Origin: Solea solea | Taxonomy: Eukaryota; Chordata; Actinopteri; Pleuronectiformes; Soleidae | Length of the DNA: 64,000 nucleotides | Assembly (NCBI RefSeq): GCF_958295425.1 | Contig: NC_081146.1 | Span: forward strand, 27,046,764-27,110,763 | Direction: 5' to 3' | Translations under genes and position numbers: made by a program | Notes under the pieces: model-generated | The model's database searches: none | What the model was told of the DNA's origin: nothing | The model's input: only the letters and a program-made list of their open reading frames with translations | Shown: positions 1 through 14,100 of the stretch, piece after piece | Layout of the letters: each line of letters opens with the position of its first letter | Numbering within the stretch: position 1 is the first letter of the stretch

Positions 1-753
1 ACACTGTATTCTTTCTCCACAATCTTTCCTGCACGACTATGAGCACAGCTGTCACCTGTATTACATTAAAGGCATAGTTGAGGTATTTTTTTAGTTCAGT
101 GTGGTTGCATAAGGGAACGGACTGAGCGCTGATTTTTGTAAACCATTTCTTTTTGCTGTGATGTCAAATCTCTGATTTTCTTAATGGACTTTGTTGTGGG
201 AGAGTGAGTGATTTGAGAAGGCGCAAACTTTAGTTTGTAATCAGACCGTCTTACATCTTAAGTCTTAAGTCAATGGACTAAAATCAGTCTTTCTCTGTTT
301 GAGTGTCTCTGGTTTCCTGGTGTGTTTTTCAGAATCTTTCTTTAGTTCTTTTTAATGGAGAGCTTCATCTTCAAGGTTGATTAACATTGAGGGTCAGACA
401 GTGTTGGTCTTTCAGTGTCGATTATTAATACAGAATTTAACCAGTTAATGAACAGATTATAATTAGCAGTATAAAGACTCAGAGGAAGAGACTGCAGCGC
501 ACCCACAGTAGCACACTTTGTAATTACTAATTAATCGGCAAAAATATCGGCCCCAACAACTGGCCAGGCCGATTATTGGTTCACCCATAATTGACATTAT
601 TGGACAGGGAAACTGTTAACTCTGCGTATGCACTCTGCAGTGTTAAGTGTTGTGACAATTTGTGAGGACAAATTCACTTTCAAACACAAAGGAGACACTT
701 GTCAATGTTGGCGTGCTGAGTGAAAGGGCTCACATTGCACCTGTGAACTATCC

Positions 754-776
754 TCACTCTCCCTCCCTCTCTCCCT

Positions 777-820
<44 letters not shown>
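754..820. repeat. TC/CCCT microsatellite
   Basis: A pyrimidine-only run of CTCCCTCC units passes into pure CT dinucleotides. The open frame across it is low complexity and not a gene. Confidence 0.9.
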
Positions 821-824
<4 letters not shown>

Positions 825-3077
825 AAAGAAACACAAAAGAAGACATGGCAAAATAAATAGGTTTTTGTTGAGGCACCTGTAAAACACAGTGGTTATTTGT
901 TAAATCACTGATGTGATGCTGTTATGGCAGGAACAGCTATCTGAAGGACTGTTAACTACTACCTTAAATGCATGCTGCCTCATGAGCTGCAGAGAATCCA
1001 AACTGATGTGTGTCTTCAGATGAGTTTCGGTCAGTTTTGACTGTAGTTTAACGGACATCGCTCAGCATCGAGCGTGTTCTCATGTGACATGAGGACACAG
1101 GGACACAGGACCGCAGAAACCGAGCCGGCCCGCGGGAGGGCACGCGGCTCAGCACAGCTCCAGCAGCCATAGGTAGATCATGTACCTTTTCAATATACTC
1201 CGCATTCACACACAATGCCGTCAGATCCAGACCCCCATCGGAGCAATTTCACAATCCCCATTCTTCATTGTCTTATATTACTGCAGGATTTAAAAGCTGT
1301 CAATCAGCTTTATACCTCGTTGAGTGATAAACAAGGAACTGGAGCATTAATATATCAGTGGAAGTATGACGTTATGTTTGCTTCTACACATTTGTGTGTT
1401 CTACACATTTTGATCCTCAGGTGTTAGTTAATCATTATCTATCATTATCACTACCTCTGTGTTTCTAGATTTGACCTAGATTCACCTTTTCTGGTCTCAA
1501 ATATAAACTGTAAGGGATAAAGGATGGTATATATCTGTTATTATGGTAACAACCTCAACTTGTTTTTATAATGATTATTGGAGTTTAACTGATTTTTTAT
1601 TTCTACATAAAAGCTATGCAGCCATGCAGCCACATATTACATTTTAATATCAGTCCAGTTAATGTCAGTCCACGCCCACATCCTTGCTCCATGTGAGACT
1701 TTGCTTCTCAAATAAAGATAAGACCGTCTGTGCAGTAAAACTATGTACAATGTGCCAAGTGACTTGATCTACAGGTTTATTTTTAACCTTATTTTAGTGA
1801 AGCTATCTCACCATTTCATTCTGACAAGCTCTCGGCACTGTAGTATGAATCAGTGTCTGAGGTAACTGGCTCTAATGGTTTTTATGGCTCTGACAGAGGT
1901 TGTGCAGTGTTGCATCATTGCTCACAATAGCTATTGCAACGATATCTTGAGAATTTGTTTCCTTGCCTTTCCCAACTGGAAACTGACGTCTGTCAACCGC
2001 TCGCTCTGCAGCGTCAAAGTGCTTGGAGAAGATCACAGTTTTTACGACGTTACAGCACAGAGCGGTGAAGTTGTTAACCCACTGCTGCCTCCAGTCAGTT
2101 CAAATGTGTTCGCTTGTGACGATGGTGTTTGGATTTACCTCAGTGACACAAACCTACCAAAGAAGGCAGCTTTTATGTCCCTGTGAGTTAGAAGAAGAAG
2201 CCAGTGGAGTATTATCGCTTTAATCACTGTGAAGGGAACTAAAAGTCACTGTTAGCACAGCACACTGTTAACACCCTACATGAAGCTTTACAGGGAGAGA
2301 AAATGTGTTTTCTTTAATTAGGAGAACTATCCCTTAAACACTGTCATCGGTCCAGTTGACTCATGCTGGGCTGAGGCAGCTGATTTCTACACTCACAGTG
2401 AGAATATAAATATGAGTCAGTATGTTTTCCTCTTCCTCTTAAATCTACAGACTGCAAGATTGTTTTGGACACTGTTGAACCCTGGGATGACATTAAAATG
2501 ATGCATGTGATTGTCCTTTAAGAGACATGTTCTCCACAAGGGTTCACTTGTGTTCACAGTCTCAAGCAATTTTAAGTATCTCTCTAGCGAGATAATGTGT
2601 GGTTAGCTTTTTTTAAAATTATAAGTAAAGCTTTGGGTTTTTTTCTTACTTAATGATAGGGCGTGCGCTAAGATTTTAACTCCACTTGTGCAATCAGAAA
2701 ATGATAGTGTTTGAAGCAGAGGCTCCTCCTCCTCTTTATGTCCCAACATAAACAAGTGTTTGATGTTTAGTAAAAGGCATATCGCTGAAACATTCATTAG
2801 GGTAAGACTATTCTGTGCTACTTCCCTCTCTGTGTGTGCAACAGAAAATAATGTTATACCTCGTCCTAGAGGAAGCAACAATCGTGCTCTTTCTGAAATA
2901 AAATAAAACCATTTTGCAATTTGGCCAAAAAATGTTATGGATAAAAATGTTCTCCACTCTATCCTATCCTGTCCTCTGTTGCCATGGTAACATACATCAT
3001 CACAACAAAGGCTTTGTATTCCTGCTCGAGGCTTTAATTAATGTGTTGTCTCAAGGCTGTGTGTGTACATGTCTGTT

Positions 3078-3101
3078 AATATACGTGTGTGTGTGTGTAT
3101 G
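3078..3101. repeat. GT dinucleotide microsatellite
   Basis: A short run of GTGTGT, with scattered GT before it. Confidence 0.8.
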
Positions 3102-3639
3102 TACAGTAATTCCATTGTTGTTTTTGACTTCATTGGCATTAATAAATTAAAAAAAAACAACAACGACTGAGTGAGAACAATAAGCAGTTGCTGCTAAGCT
3201 AGCTGCAAGGCTAGGATAACCATTGTTTGTAAATGTAAGAGAGTGAGTTAGTGACAGTGTCTCTGACAGGGCGAGCGCTTTCATCAACTGAATAAGAGGT
3301 GACGTCATGTGTGGTTGTGTGATGGACTGTCTACCCTTCCCTTCTCGTGTTTCATTTTTGTGGGTACTGCGGCAGCCCTAGAGCACACGCGCTCTTTCTG
3401 AGCTGCCCTGTGATTGGTCCAAGCTTCCCATGATGCTACTGATTTAGTTGGAAGGCTATTACCAGAATCAAGAGTAGGTGCAGAAGTGTCCTTTCACTCT
3501 CAGATCCTTTTAAATTTCATGATGTTGAAAGGTTATTAGGGAATTATTGATCAATAATGCCAATCAAGTCCTACCTAGTGTACCTTTTTAATACAATTTT
3601 TAAAGCTGAACAGATTTAAAACACATAATTAACTAGTAT

Positions 3640-3820
3640 TCAAGAGCATAACGGCTGCATATTTGTAACATTTTCCAGTTGGAAGGTCAGGATTCAATCC
3701 CTGGCTCCTCTTGTCTATTTGCCAATGTTGAGCAAGAAATTGAACCTGAAATGGTGACTGCACTGCAGCATGTGAATGGGTATGAATGATGTGTAGTTGG
3801 AAATGTGCTGCACTATAGAG
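3640..3820. repeat. Eroded SINE/MITE-like interspersed repeat
   Basis: The stretch contains GGAAGGTCAGGATTCAATCC, followed by a 'tgttgagcaagaaattgaacc' type segment and GTGAATGGGTATGAATG. From general knowledge this order resembles a very common teleost repeat that reads 'ggaaggtcagcggttcgatcc ... gagcaagacactt ... gtgaatgggt'. Several positions have drifted, so the copy is old. Assignment is by memory of the consensus, not by a search. Confidence 0.45.
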
Positions 3821-4883
3821 GATAGAGTAAATAGTGGGGTATTGTTTACTTTTTTGTGACATGGATGGTAAACTGATACTTTGAAAAAGATGATACTGCT
3901 TAAATGTTGTCTCAACTGTTAATTTTTTTTCCCACGTATAAATGTCAACAATATTAACATTGTGAATCAATCCAAACTGAAGTACAACATTTTAAAGAAA
4001 GTAACAGTTTTCTAATACATTTGTTGAAAACGGCCTTCAAACTGAAATGGTTAACACGTTTCAAATCAAATTCACACAGCCTATGTGAGCTAACAGGAGC
4101 AGCCAACGAGATGCATTCAAAGACCCTGGTAAATTTAATCTCTTCTGCAGGATCTACACAGTGTTGAGCTTTCAGGAGTGGCTTCAAGATGCATTCAAGA
4201 ACCCTTGTAAATTTCATCACTTCTGCAAACTAAATGCTTGATGCTGCTGCTGCCACCTTGTGGTAATGGGTGCATCACAAATTGGGTCATCATTGGAGTA
4301 GAATGATTTGTTTTTATAAATACAATCGTTGTTTTGTATGATTTGAATATGTCACAGTAACTGATTTTATAATTGATTAATCAAATAATCATGTCCATCC
4401 CTAGTCTAGTTGCCACCTTCCCCAGCCAGTACCCAATCCTACAGATGTGGATACAGACCTTTCTAAAACCAAATAGTTGCAGTCTACTGTAATTCAAACC
4501 AAGCAGAGTAACTTCATCCTTAAATGTGCTGCTGTCTTTATTGTCCTCCTTCCTCCCACCTGTTTACATCAGCTTGTGGACTTGAAACAATAGGCAACAA
4601 CTGTCATACTTTATTTTAGGGCTGTTTTTTTCTACACCCACTCCCTGCAGCCTACTCTCTGTGCCTGTTGTTTTTCTGTCCATATACACTTCCTGTCATT
4701 TATCTTCACCGGAAGACTGCTCCCCCTGCATACACACTTAAGTTATGCAAGTTTTACACAGATGAGAGGTCAAAAAGTGTTATTATGGGACACACTCAAA
4801 ACAAAAGCCCCTGTCCTGACGTACACAAGCCATAAATTCCTTCCTGTAACCTCTGTACTACATCTTCTTTGTGTCCTCACTAG

Positions 4884-7800
4884 GCGAGTGTGTACTTCAG
4901 AGAGCTGTTATGGTGAGGAAGAAGTTGACTGCCAGGGAAGGAAGAGGTTGGCTGTCTGGGACCCTCTTCTGTACGCATTTCAGAGTGGCCTTCGTGCCAC
5001 AGGACAGTCCCAAACCTGATGTGAGTGAATACGTACTCTGCTGTCACAGTTAAAATGTTCCACGAGCTGTGAGATGTACTATACTACTTCATTTTATTCA
5101 TTTCCTCTTGTACAACATAGAATTACGTCTATTTATAATGTGCATACATTCAGAATTTAAGAAGTGACGACTTGTAAGTGTATTTATCTGTTAAAAATGT
5201 TGCATGATGCAGGACAATGCAGACCCGGTGCTTTTAGGAGATCATGATGTGGCTTTGGCTTCCATAGACAAGGTTGTGGTCGGTAAGTAGAACCATGTGC
5301 CCGCGTTTTCACTCACAACCAATAAAAAAAGAAGTGTTTAAATATGTGCTACGGCTCAAGAGTTACTAACTCGAGCTCCTTGTTTAAGTTCAGTCACAGA
5401 GTTGTGGACAGTACGTCAGGGTGGAAATCTTGACTTTTCCTGGTTTTAAAGGCTGTTGCATTGATCATCATCATATTAAGGGAAATGCTGTGGTTATAGG
5501 AGATATTGCATAGGAGCAATACTGTAATATTTCCAAAGTAATAAGCCCATTTTGTTTATACAGCCCAACATCACAGTTTGCCTTGAAGTGACACCCTGTA
5601 TCCTTAGACCTTCACATCGAGTGAGGACAAACTGCACCATGCATTATGTGTCACATGTAAAGAAACAAGTGGAGCAGATTACAAAAACATCATTTTTACA
5701 AAGAGTAAAAACATATAAAGAAGAAATGTAAAATGACCAGGCAATAATGAGAATTGCTATAACTACCATCAGTGGGATAATCAAAGTGGACAATTATCAT
5801 ATTATAAAGTTGAAATTAGTATTCTTCCTTTTGTCCCACACACATTTTTTTTTTCCATTACTATACTGTAACTAGAAGAATGAGATTGTATTACCATCTT
5901 AAATTATTACCACATATTGTTGCTGTGCTGTAATGTAAAGTGTTAGCTGAGATTCATGGTGGAGTGGCTCAGTGGTTAAAACTAAATGTACAGTTTACTG
6001 TATATGGGACCAAAATACTATAAAATAATCCAGTATAAGCTATGACGCTGGGACATTTACAGTGTCATAGCAGCAAAGACAGTAAAGACAGTAAAGGTGA
6101 AGGAAATAGATCGTTTTTAACATCTATAAATTTACACTATAGAAAGATTTTGACTATTAAGACTTTTAAAGAAGAAGAATAAATAATACATTAAGTGACC
6201 AGATTATATAGAGTATGAGCTTAATATTCACAGTATAAACCAGAATTACATCCATTTTAAGATTTTTCTGTGTATGTTATTAAAACCTTTGTCCATTGTG
6301 TTGCAGTGGGACCTAATAGAACGAAGCTTGTGACCCCAAACTCCTCCCTGAAGTTCACACCAGAGGAGCTGGTGCTTTACTGTCGGGACATGCGAGTCAT
6401 CTGCTTCCTGTTTGACCGCCTCACTCCTGATGCTCAGGTCATAGAGGTACGTTTCTGTCAGGAATGAAAGTCTTTTCATTTCATGCCTTACACGTGTAGG
6501 ATCTCTGCTGATTCCCTCAGTCAACTCAATTCCAGATTCAGTCGGTTCATTTAAAATATTTCAGTTTCCATATCAGTTTTCCTTGTATATGAAAAAGATT
6601 TATGCTAAAAAAACTGACCTCAAAATAGTTGCATCAGTGCACTTTTTATTTAAAATCCTCTACAGTACAATTGTAGATGATAATTCTAAACATCCATCCA
6701 TCAGTTGTGCATCAGCTGTTTCAAATGAATGAATGAATGAAGTTGCTGTGAGTGCAGCTCGGCCAGCATCAATGTCCTCTTTGCTCATGGGAAGAAAACA
6801 AGCTTGATGTTATGTTGATGTGTTGATGTTAAAAGGGAGGACAGAAACAAAGTCAACTGTCCTCCTACACAGACAATTATGACATCTGTGGTTCTTCATC
6901 ATAGATGCCAAAGTAATGACAAGTCTGTGGAATAAGCAGCTTAACAGTCACAGTCAAGACCAACGCGGTCAAGTTTGTGTGATTTCGTCTCATGACATTT
7001 GTGCACACGGAACAGGAAATGACATATATTCTATGATTGATCCAAGGATTTTATGAATCGCTATCGGATCTTCTATGTCATTTTTTGTTTTAGATGTTTT
7101 TAACCTGAGATGTGCTAGATATTTTCTTGTGTGTGTGTGTTTGTGTGTTGGCTTAGATTCAAGGCTCTGGTTACTGTCATTCTGTACATCAGCTATTTCA
7201 GAGTCTTAAAGACTGATGCTAAGAGAAGCTGATCTGTGCCATAGAGCACTGATCTGATGGTGAAAGCTGATGACCTTTGTCATGTTGATGTTTCCCTCCT
7301 CAGATAACTTATACCATCGCCAAGACCTACCAGCCTCTCAAACCAGGCTCAGTTTTATCTTTCCAGAATGCTGCACTCGGGAGTGTAGGTGAGTACATGA
7401 ATGTCTCTATCAACCACTTCCTGCTGGCCTGACACTGATACAGACCATTATCACTGTGACAGTCTGTTTAGCAGACTTTTTCCCCCCATGTGGCACAAAT
7501 CAGATGTGACCCTTGACAGTGTGAACATGAAAGTGCACATGGATTCAGGTATCATCAGTGCAGATTCATGGATGGCACTGAGATAGGCAACTAACTATTA
7601 TTTTCATAATTGATTCATCTGTTGATTATTTTCTCAATTAATCGATTAATCGTTTGGGGTTCAGAATATCAGAAAACTTAAAAAATGTTGATCGGTGTTC
7701 ATCAAACCTGGAAATGATGATGTTCTCAAATGTCTTGTTTTGTCCACAAACCAGAATGATTCACTTTTAATGATTTCTTTGTTATCCAGAGCAAAGAAAT

Positions 7801-10800
7801 GAAGAAAATATGCACATTTAAGAAGCTTAAACAATCGGAAATCTTGCTTTAATCATGAAAAAAGCATCAAACCGATTCATCAATTATCAAAATAGTTGCC
7901 GATTGATTTAGTAATTGATTAATAATCGATGAATCGATGAATCGTTTCAGCTCTAATCGAAACCTCCGGTGAAAACGCAGACATACAGACATTTATACTA
8001 GCAAGTAGCAACATACCAGAGTGACCTCAAAAAACCTCCTATTCATTTTACTTTAGCAATGTTTCTGTCTGTGAGTGATATGAAAATGACTCACAGCTAC
8101 TGGAGTTCATGGACTGTCTATCATTCTGTTTACTGCTGTGCATATTTCACTGTTTATATGAATATTCATGGGAATAACAGCTCAGTGAAAGTGAGAAGCT
8201 AATGCCCACGTGAATCTGGAGCACAGATTAACCCCAGGTTGTCTCCTGGTGTCTTCTGTTTTGTCACGTTCCACATGCAGATACAGAATGTACCCAGATC
8301 TGCTTTCACTGCTGGTCATTTCCTCATAGACTTCAACTTTGTTTCGTCTATTTTTGTTTCTGTTTGTTTCCCCTTTCTGCCCTTCTCCTCCTTCTCCTCC
8401 TCCTCCTTCTCCTCCTCCTCCTCCTCCTCCTCCTCCTTCTTCTTCTGCTGCATACTTCAGTGTCTTTTGCTACTAGTGGAGAATATTAAACAGGAAACCT
8501 CATGGTTTCCGTAGAGACCATAATAACATACATCCTCTGTGGCTGACACTTCATTCTCTTCTGTGGTGACGCAATGAAAATATTGTCTTTGAAACCAAGT
8601 CCAGATGTGAAGAAATATCTGAGTGGTTTGAAATAGAGGCTCAGTGAGAGCTTCAATGGCTGATGTTACTAATGATTGGAAAGATTATTGTGGGACAGAT
8701 TGGGATTTGGCAGATATCGGATTTTAGGAATGCGACTCGACAAACAAGACACACTAACTGCTCACTTAATAAACCTATGAATATAGGGAAATATGAGCCT
8801 GGCTGCACTATACAGTACAGAATCGCCTCTATTACAACATACCATAACTAGCCAGCTGTCCATAAATTCAAATATGTTCATAGAGATAACAGCAAATCCT
8901 CAGTTGAAAGAGTTGAAAGCTAGCTTGTTTTATTACAAAAAGCATCCAAACAATATTTGCACTTTATCTTATAAGATACATGATTTTCTGCATCTAAAAA
9001 AACGGATTCACTCACAACTGATGTGTTTGAATCACTGTCCTCCTCCAGAAATGAAGCAGTTTCTAAGCAACCGTCGCCGAGACACCCACATGAACTGGTT
9101 TGAGTCGACCTCTGACTGGGAGCAGGAGCTGGAGAGGTGTGGAGCCAGTGGCTGGAGGGTCAGCTCAGTCAATGACCGCTTTGAGATGTCCACAAGGTAA
9201 AGTCATGCCAAAGGCCAACGATACCCAAACATGCAGCCACGTGAGGAAATAAGTGAGAAAATAAGTACACGTGGCAGCTTCTCATCTGAAGCTGATGCCA
9301 GAGCCAGCAGCTCAAATTGCATATTTTCAGAAAACTTCCTCACTCACTTGTTCGTTACTCTCTCAGACATGCAGAGTGGACACATACAGCAACAGTCCTC
9401 GCTTTTCCATTGGCTTTCATGTGAAGCAACTGAAACAAACCATGCCAATTTTGTGTCCTTGCAAAATGAGTGTGATTCATGCCACTTGTTTTGCCTGGTG
9501 CAGAATTTATTTCTACTTACATCTTTGCTTTGAACTTATCTGAGAAAATTAGAAAGGTTTCACATTTCAGGTAAAACCCAGTGTTGCTAACTACTTTTAA
9601 TAGAAAGTATCTAAAGCCAACTGTATTTCCATGTAAACTGATTAGAGCTGCAACTAACGTTTATTTTCATAATCGATTAATCTGTCGATCACTTTTTCGA
9701 TTAATCGATTAAACGTTTGGTGTTCAGAATATCAGAAAACCTTAAAAAAATGTTGATCGGTGTTCGTCAAACCTGGTAATGATGATGTTCTCAAATGTCT
9801 TGTTTTGTCCACAAACCAAAATGATTCACTTTAAATGATTTCTTTGTTATGCAGAGCAAAGAAATTAAGAAAATACTCACATTTAAGAAGCTTAAATAAT
9901 CTCAAATCTTGTTTGAATCATGAAAAAAGCATCAAACCGATTAATCGATTATCAAAATAGTTGCTGATTAATTTAATAATCGATTAATCGTTTCAGCTCT
10001 AAAACTGGTAGATCAGAGGGAAAGTTAACCCTTCTGTGAGCATCGTGTCGTCTCTGACAGATCTGGTAGGCGTACTTCTCATCACCGTGACGTCAGGTTC
10101 TCAGTGACTTATTCCTAAACAGTTGAAGAAGATATTGAAAGTGAAAGTTTTCTTGGAATTCTTTTTTTAATATTGACAATACTAAAGCCATAAAATCCAG
10201 GCAGCCTCATTATTGTCATAAAAGCAGCATAGTGCCTTCCTTGTGTGTTTTGTGTGTGTATTTGTGCATGTGTAATTAATCTCATGTCCTCAGTGCATTC
10301 AGACATGGGAGTGAAGAAGGAAAAGAAGTGTTGAAGATGAAGAGTGAAACTGAATTTTAAAATAATAGGGTGGAGAAAAAAAGACCAATCTTCACAGACA
10401 CTATTTTACTTGGTTGGTCCGCACATGTTCAGCTGCACCGTTCTTGTCTGTGACTCACAGTGCTTCTGCCTCCCTCGCTGTGTCTAAATGTAGGACTGTG
10501 AATGATGGTGAAGGAAATGTGATTTATAGTGTCACATGTTACATGGCCAATGTCGCTCTACGACATCTGTCTTGTCAATTAATCTGAGGATTCCCTTTTC
10601 TTGTCAGTCTGCCAAGGTTCATCGTGGTTCCACAGAAAGTTTTAGACACAGAGCTGAAAAAAAGCTTTTCCCACTTCAATGAAGGACGCATCCCTGTGAG
10701 TAACACACATGTTTTCTATGTCACAGCAGATGAAGCTGCCATTGAACAAACCATATTTGCGTCTTTTTGGCACAAAAGATTGTCCAAATGTTTACTTGTC

Positions 10801-10995
10801 CTTCCTGTGACGCCATTTAAGAAAAAAGAGGCTGACACTGTGTGTTTGTGGGTTGTGTTGCAGCGGTGGTGTTGGCGTCATCCCCGAGGCAGTGATCTAC
10901 TGAGAACGGCCAGTTTCCAGAACAACATTTATCATGAGAAGGATGACATCAGGTGTGTGTGTGTGTGTGTGCGTGTATATATACATATATATATG

Positions 10996-11032
<37 letters not shown>

Positions 11033-11051
11033 ATATATATATATATGTGTG

Positions 11052-11113
<62 letters not shown>

Positions 11114-14100
11114 TACTTTTATACATATATAAACTTTTTTGGATGTTCAAATGACAACGTGATGATGAAAAACAACAAATAATCTCAGAAATTTAAAAAA
11201 TAATCCCCCACCCCACCTTTAAGTGACTTTTAAAAAAATTGATTTAGTCAATTCCATCTATGCTGTTGCTACGTGTGAAGGACTCCAAGCTAGAAATGAT
11301 GGAAAAGCCTTCAACAATCCTGGGAGAAACTTAGGGATGGGCATTCCGTGCAAAAACGCTGTTGTTGAAAGTTGAAAAATCAGTTCCTGAGCCAGAGGCA
11401 GTGGTTGATTTCAGCACAGGCCGAGGCAACGCTACTCTGTGTCGGGCACTGTGAGCAGCAGCACCGTGGGGCTGTTCACCTCCGACATTGTCACTGCCAA
11501 ACCCCATTATTAAATTCTAAATTACACATTTCTTGCCTCAATTGTTTTAAAACTGCATTCCTCAACACAGAAAATGTTTTATTTCAAGTTCTGAACCGGC
11601 GTCTGAATTTAACAGGACATGCTGAGGCAACGCTGCACTGTGTTGCGCTGTTCACCTCCGACATCGGCTCCGCCAAACTATAAATCTGTTTATCGCGATA
11701 CATAAACCACACTTTTGTCACAGTTGGAGGGTTTGACTCTTTGTGTCGGGTGGAGCAGGCAGCAGCTCACACAAACACTGCAGCGTGTTCACAACAGTGT
11801 ATGATAAGCATGGTTTAGTTGATACTGACAACGCTTCCTCTATGCGACTTGTTTGCATTTGAGTGCGGAGATTCAAATCATTTTATCAAGATGTTGTGAT
11901 AAAGAGTGCAAGACTTTGTTTGCACAGTTCGCTTCCTCATTAAACCTGTCTGTCTGTCACTGATTGTTTGCATTGTCCTTGTTACACAACAGCTATTGTA
12001 TTCATTTTAGGTGTTTACTAGATTGTGTTAATTTGGTTTGAGAGCAATCTGTCACAGAAATGTCAGTGAAAGGTTCTGGTTTTGGTTCTTGTATGTACGC
12101 TATTACTATTTTACCTCATAAATGTTTGTAGTACTTGTTGTAATGTGCATTAGTGCAAATAGAGGGGAAAAACTTATATAAAAACAGTGTATATATATAT
12201 GTATATATATATATATATATGTATATGTTGGCATCGGCTGTAGAAAAACCCACCGACCTCTCGTCAGTACAGATACCTTATCATGATATGACCATATCCA
12301 AACTATAACACGCTATCTTGTCTCATGTCACAATATTGATATAACATTTATATGTAGCCCAGCCCTAGCTGTGAGTATAAACTTACTTAAATATGACATT
12401 TGTCATGTAAAGCTTTATGGGAACCGCTTTATTATAAAGTCTTGTTCATGTTCGTGTGGATAATCTTTCTCTGCAGAAACCTGGAGATGATCCTGTTTGG
12501 TTGCCAGTCTTCTTTGTGTGTGGTGGTGGAGCTGGGCGAGGAGCTGCCGTCACCTGCTGACATCCAGCTCGCACACAGCCGCCTGCGGGCCCTCTGTCTA
12601 GGAGGTGGGATAAAAGAGATGAACTCGCTAACACACACACACACACAGAGAAGCAAGTATGGACATACCGTACAGTGCAGTCAGCTGGAGCGTAGGCTTT
12701 GTGAAGAATCTAAATCTAAAGCCTGATTTATACTCCATTGTGCAAACCTTTGGTTATTATCGCTTAGCAAAACGTGAAGAATTGCGATACGTTGCTGAAT
12801 TATGCTTCAGCCAAACGTTCTGCTTGTCTCCATAGTAACCACACACATCCTCATTCAGTGACCTTACGTCTTCTTACCATGAGTAAAATCCATAAACGTA
12901 ATAAAATAACATTTAGTTAACAGCCTGTTTTAATCATTAGTCATATCAGTGGATCTTGGTTTCTTCTCTCCCTCTTTCTGTTATTATATCTGTAATGTGA
13001 GGGGTTCCATGTGGATGGAGATATTTCCTGAAATTAGAGCTGAAACAATGAATCGATTAATAAATTAATTGACAACTATGTTGATAATCGATTAATCTTT
13101 ATTCATGATTAAAACAAGATTTCCAATTTGTATAAGCTTCTTAAATGTGAGTATTTTTCTTCATTTCCTTGCTCTGGATAACAAAGAATTTCCAGGTTCC
13201 ATTTTTTAAGGATTTTGATATTTTATGGACCAAACGATTCATCGAGAAAATAATCGATTCATCGATTATAAAATCGTTAGTTGCAGCTCTACCTGAAATG
13301 ATAGACTGGTTTTGATTAAGTGTCATCAAAACCACTTCTGCACCCATATCTAACACTATTGTGTGAGTTTAAAGGTTATATAAAAGTGTGTGGTGTTTTT
13401 AAAATTGTCATTTGTAATGATCCTTTTTTTAAAGAAAACCTTTTTTCTACATTTGACTGTTTTTCAAAAGTCTGTTATTACGTCACGTCTTTAAAGTCGT
13501 GAGTTATAAAGTGGTCACAGCACAGTTTAGAGCCGCCTTTAAGAGACTGTTCTGTTGTTTCTGTCATGAAGGCTCACACAACACATTCCACAGAACTCTG
13601 GGAGTGAAATCTCTCTCTCTCACTCTCTCTCACTCTCTGGAAAATGTGTAAAAGTTCTTTATTGTCCTGGTTCACATGTATGTGAGCGTTGTGTCTGTTG
13701 TGGGTCAAATATGTGAGCATTGTGTCTGTTGTGGGTTAAATATGTGAGCGTTGTGTCTGTTGTGGGTCAAATATGTGAGTGTTGTGTCTGTTGTGGGTCA
13801 AATATGTGAGCGTTGTGTCTGTTGTGGGTTAAATATGTGAGCGTTGTGTCTGTTGTGGGTTAAATATGTGAGCGTTGTGTCTGTTGTGGGTTAAATATGT
13901 GAGTGTTGTGTCTGTTGTGGGTCAAATATGTGAGCGTTGTGTCTGTTGTGGGTCAAATATGTGAGCGTTGTGTCTGTTGTGGGTCAAATATGTGAGTGTT
14001 GTGTCTGTTGTGGGTCAAATATGTGAGCGTTGTGTCTGTTGTGGGTCCAATATGTGAGTGTTGTGTCTGTTGTGGGTTAAATATATTAGCGTTGTGTCTG

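Larger units (their letters stand above)
1..4883. other. Upstream region / possible 5' intron of mtmr11, no gene recognised
   Basis: No convincing coding exon was found here on either strand. The first recognised mtmr11 exon (4884) begins with two bases of a split codon, so at least one more coding exon must lie upstream, either in this stretch or beyond the window. A GC-rich patch at about 1110-1175 ends in a possible GT donor, but its compatible frame has a stop and no ATG. The rest is AT-rich with a TC microsatellite (754-820), a GT run (3078-3101) and eroded interspersed repeats, one near 3640-3820. Confidence 0.5.

Noticed and set aside
1875..2223. Overlapping open frames upstream of mtmr11, a candidate first exon
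   Set aside because: They show no similarity to the myotubularin N-terminus and no donor in the needed phase.
10932..11182. Tyr-Ile-rich open frames on both strands
   Set aside because: They are translations of TA/TGTA microsatellite sequence; the same applies to 29988-30515.
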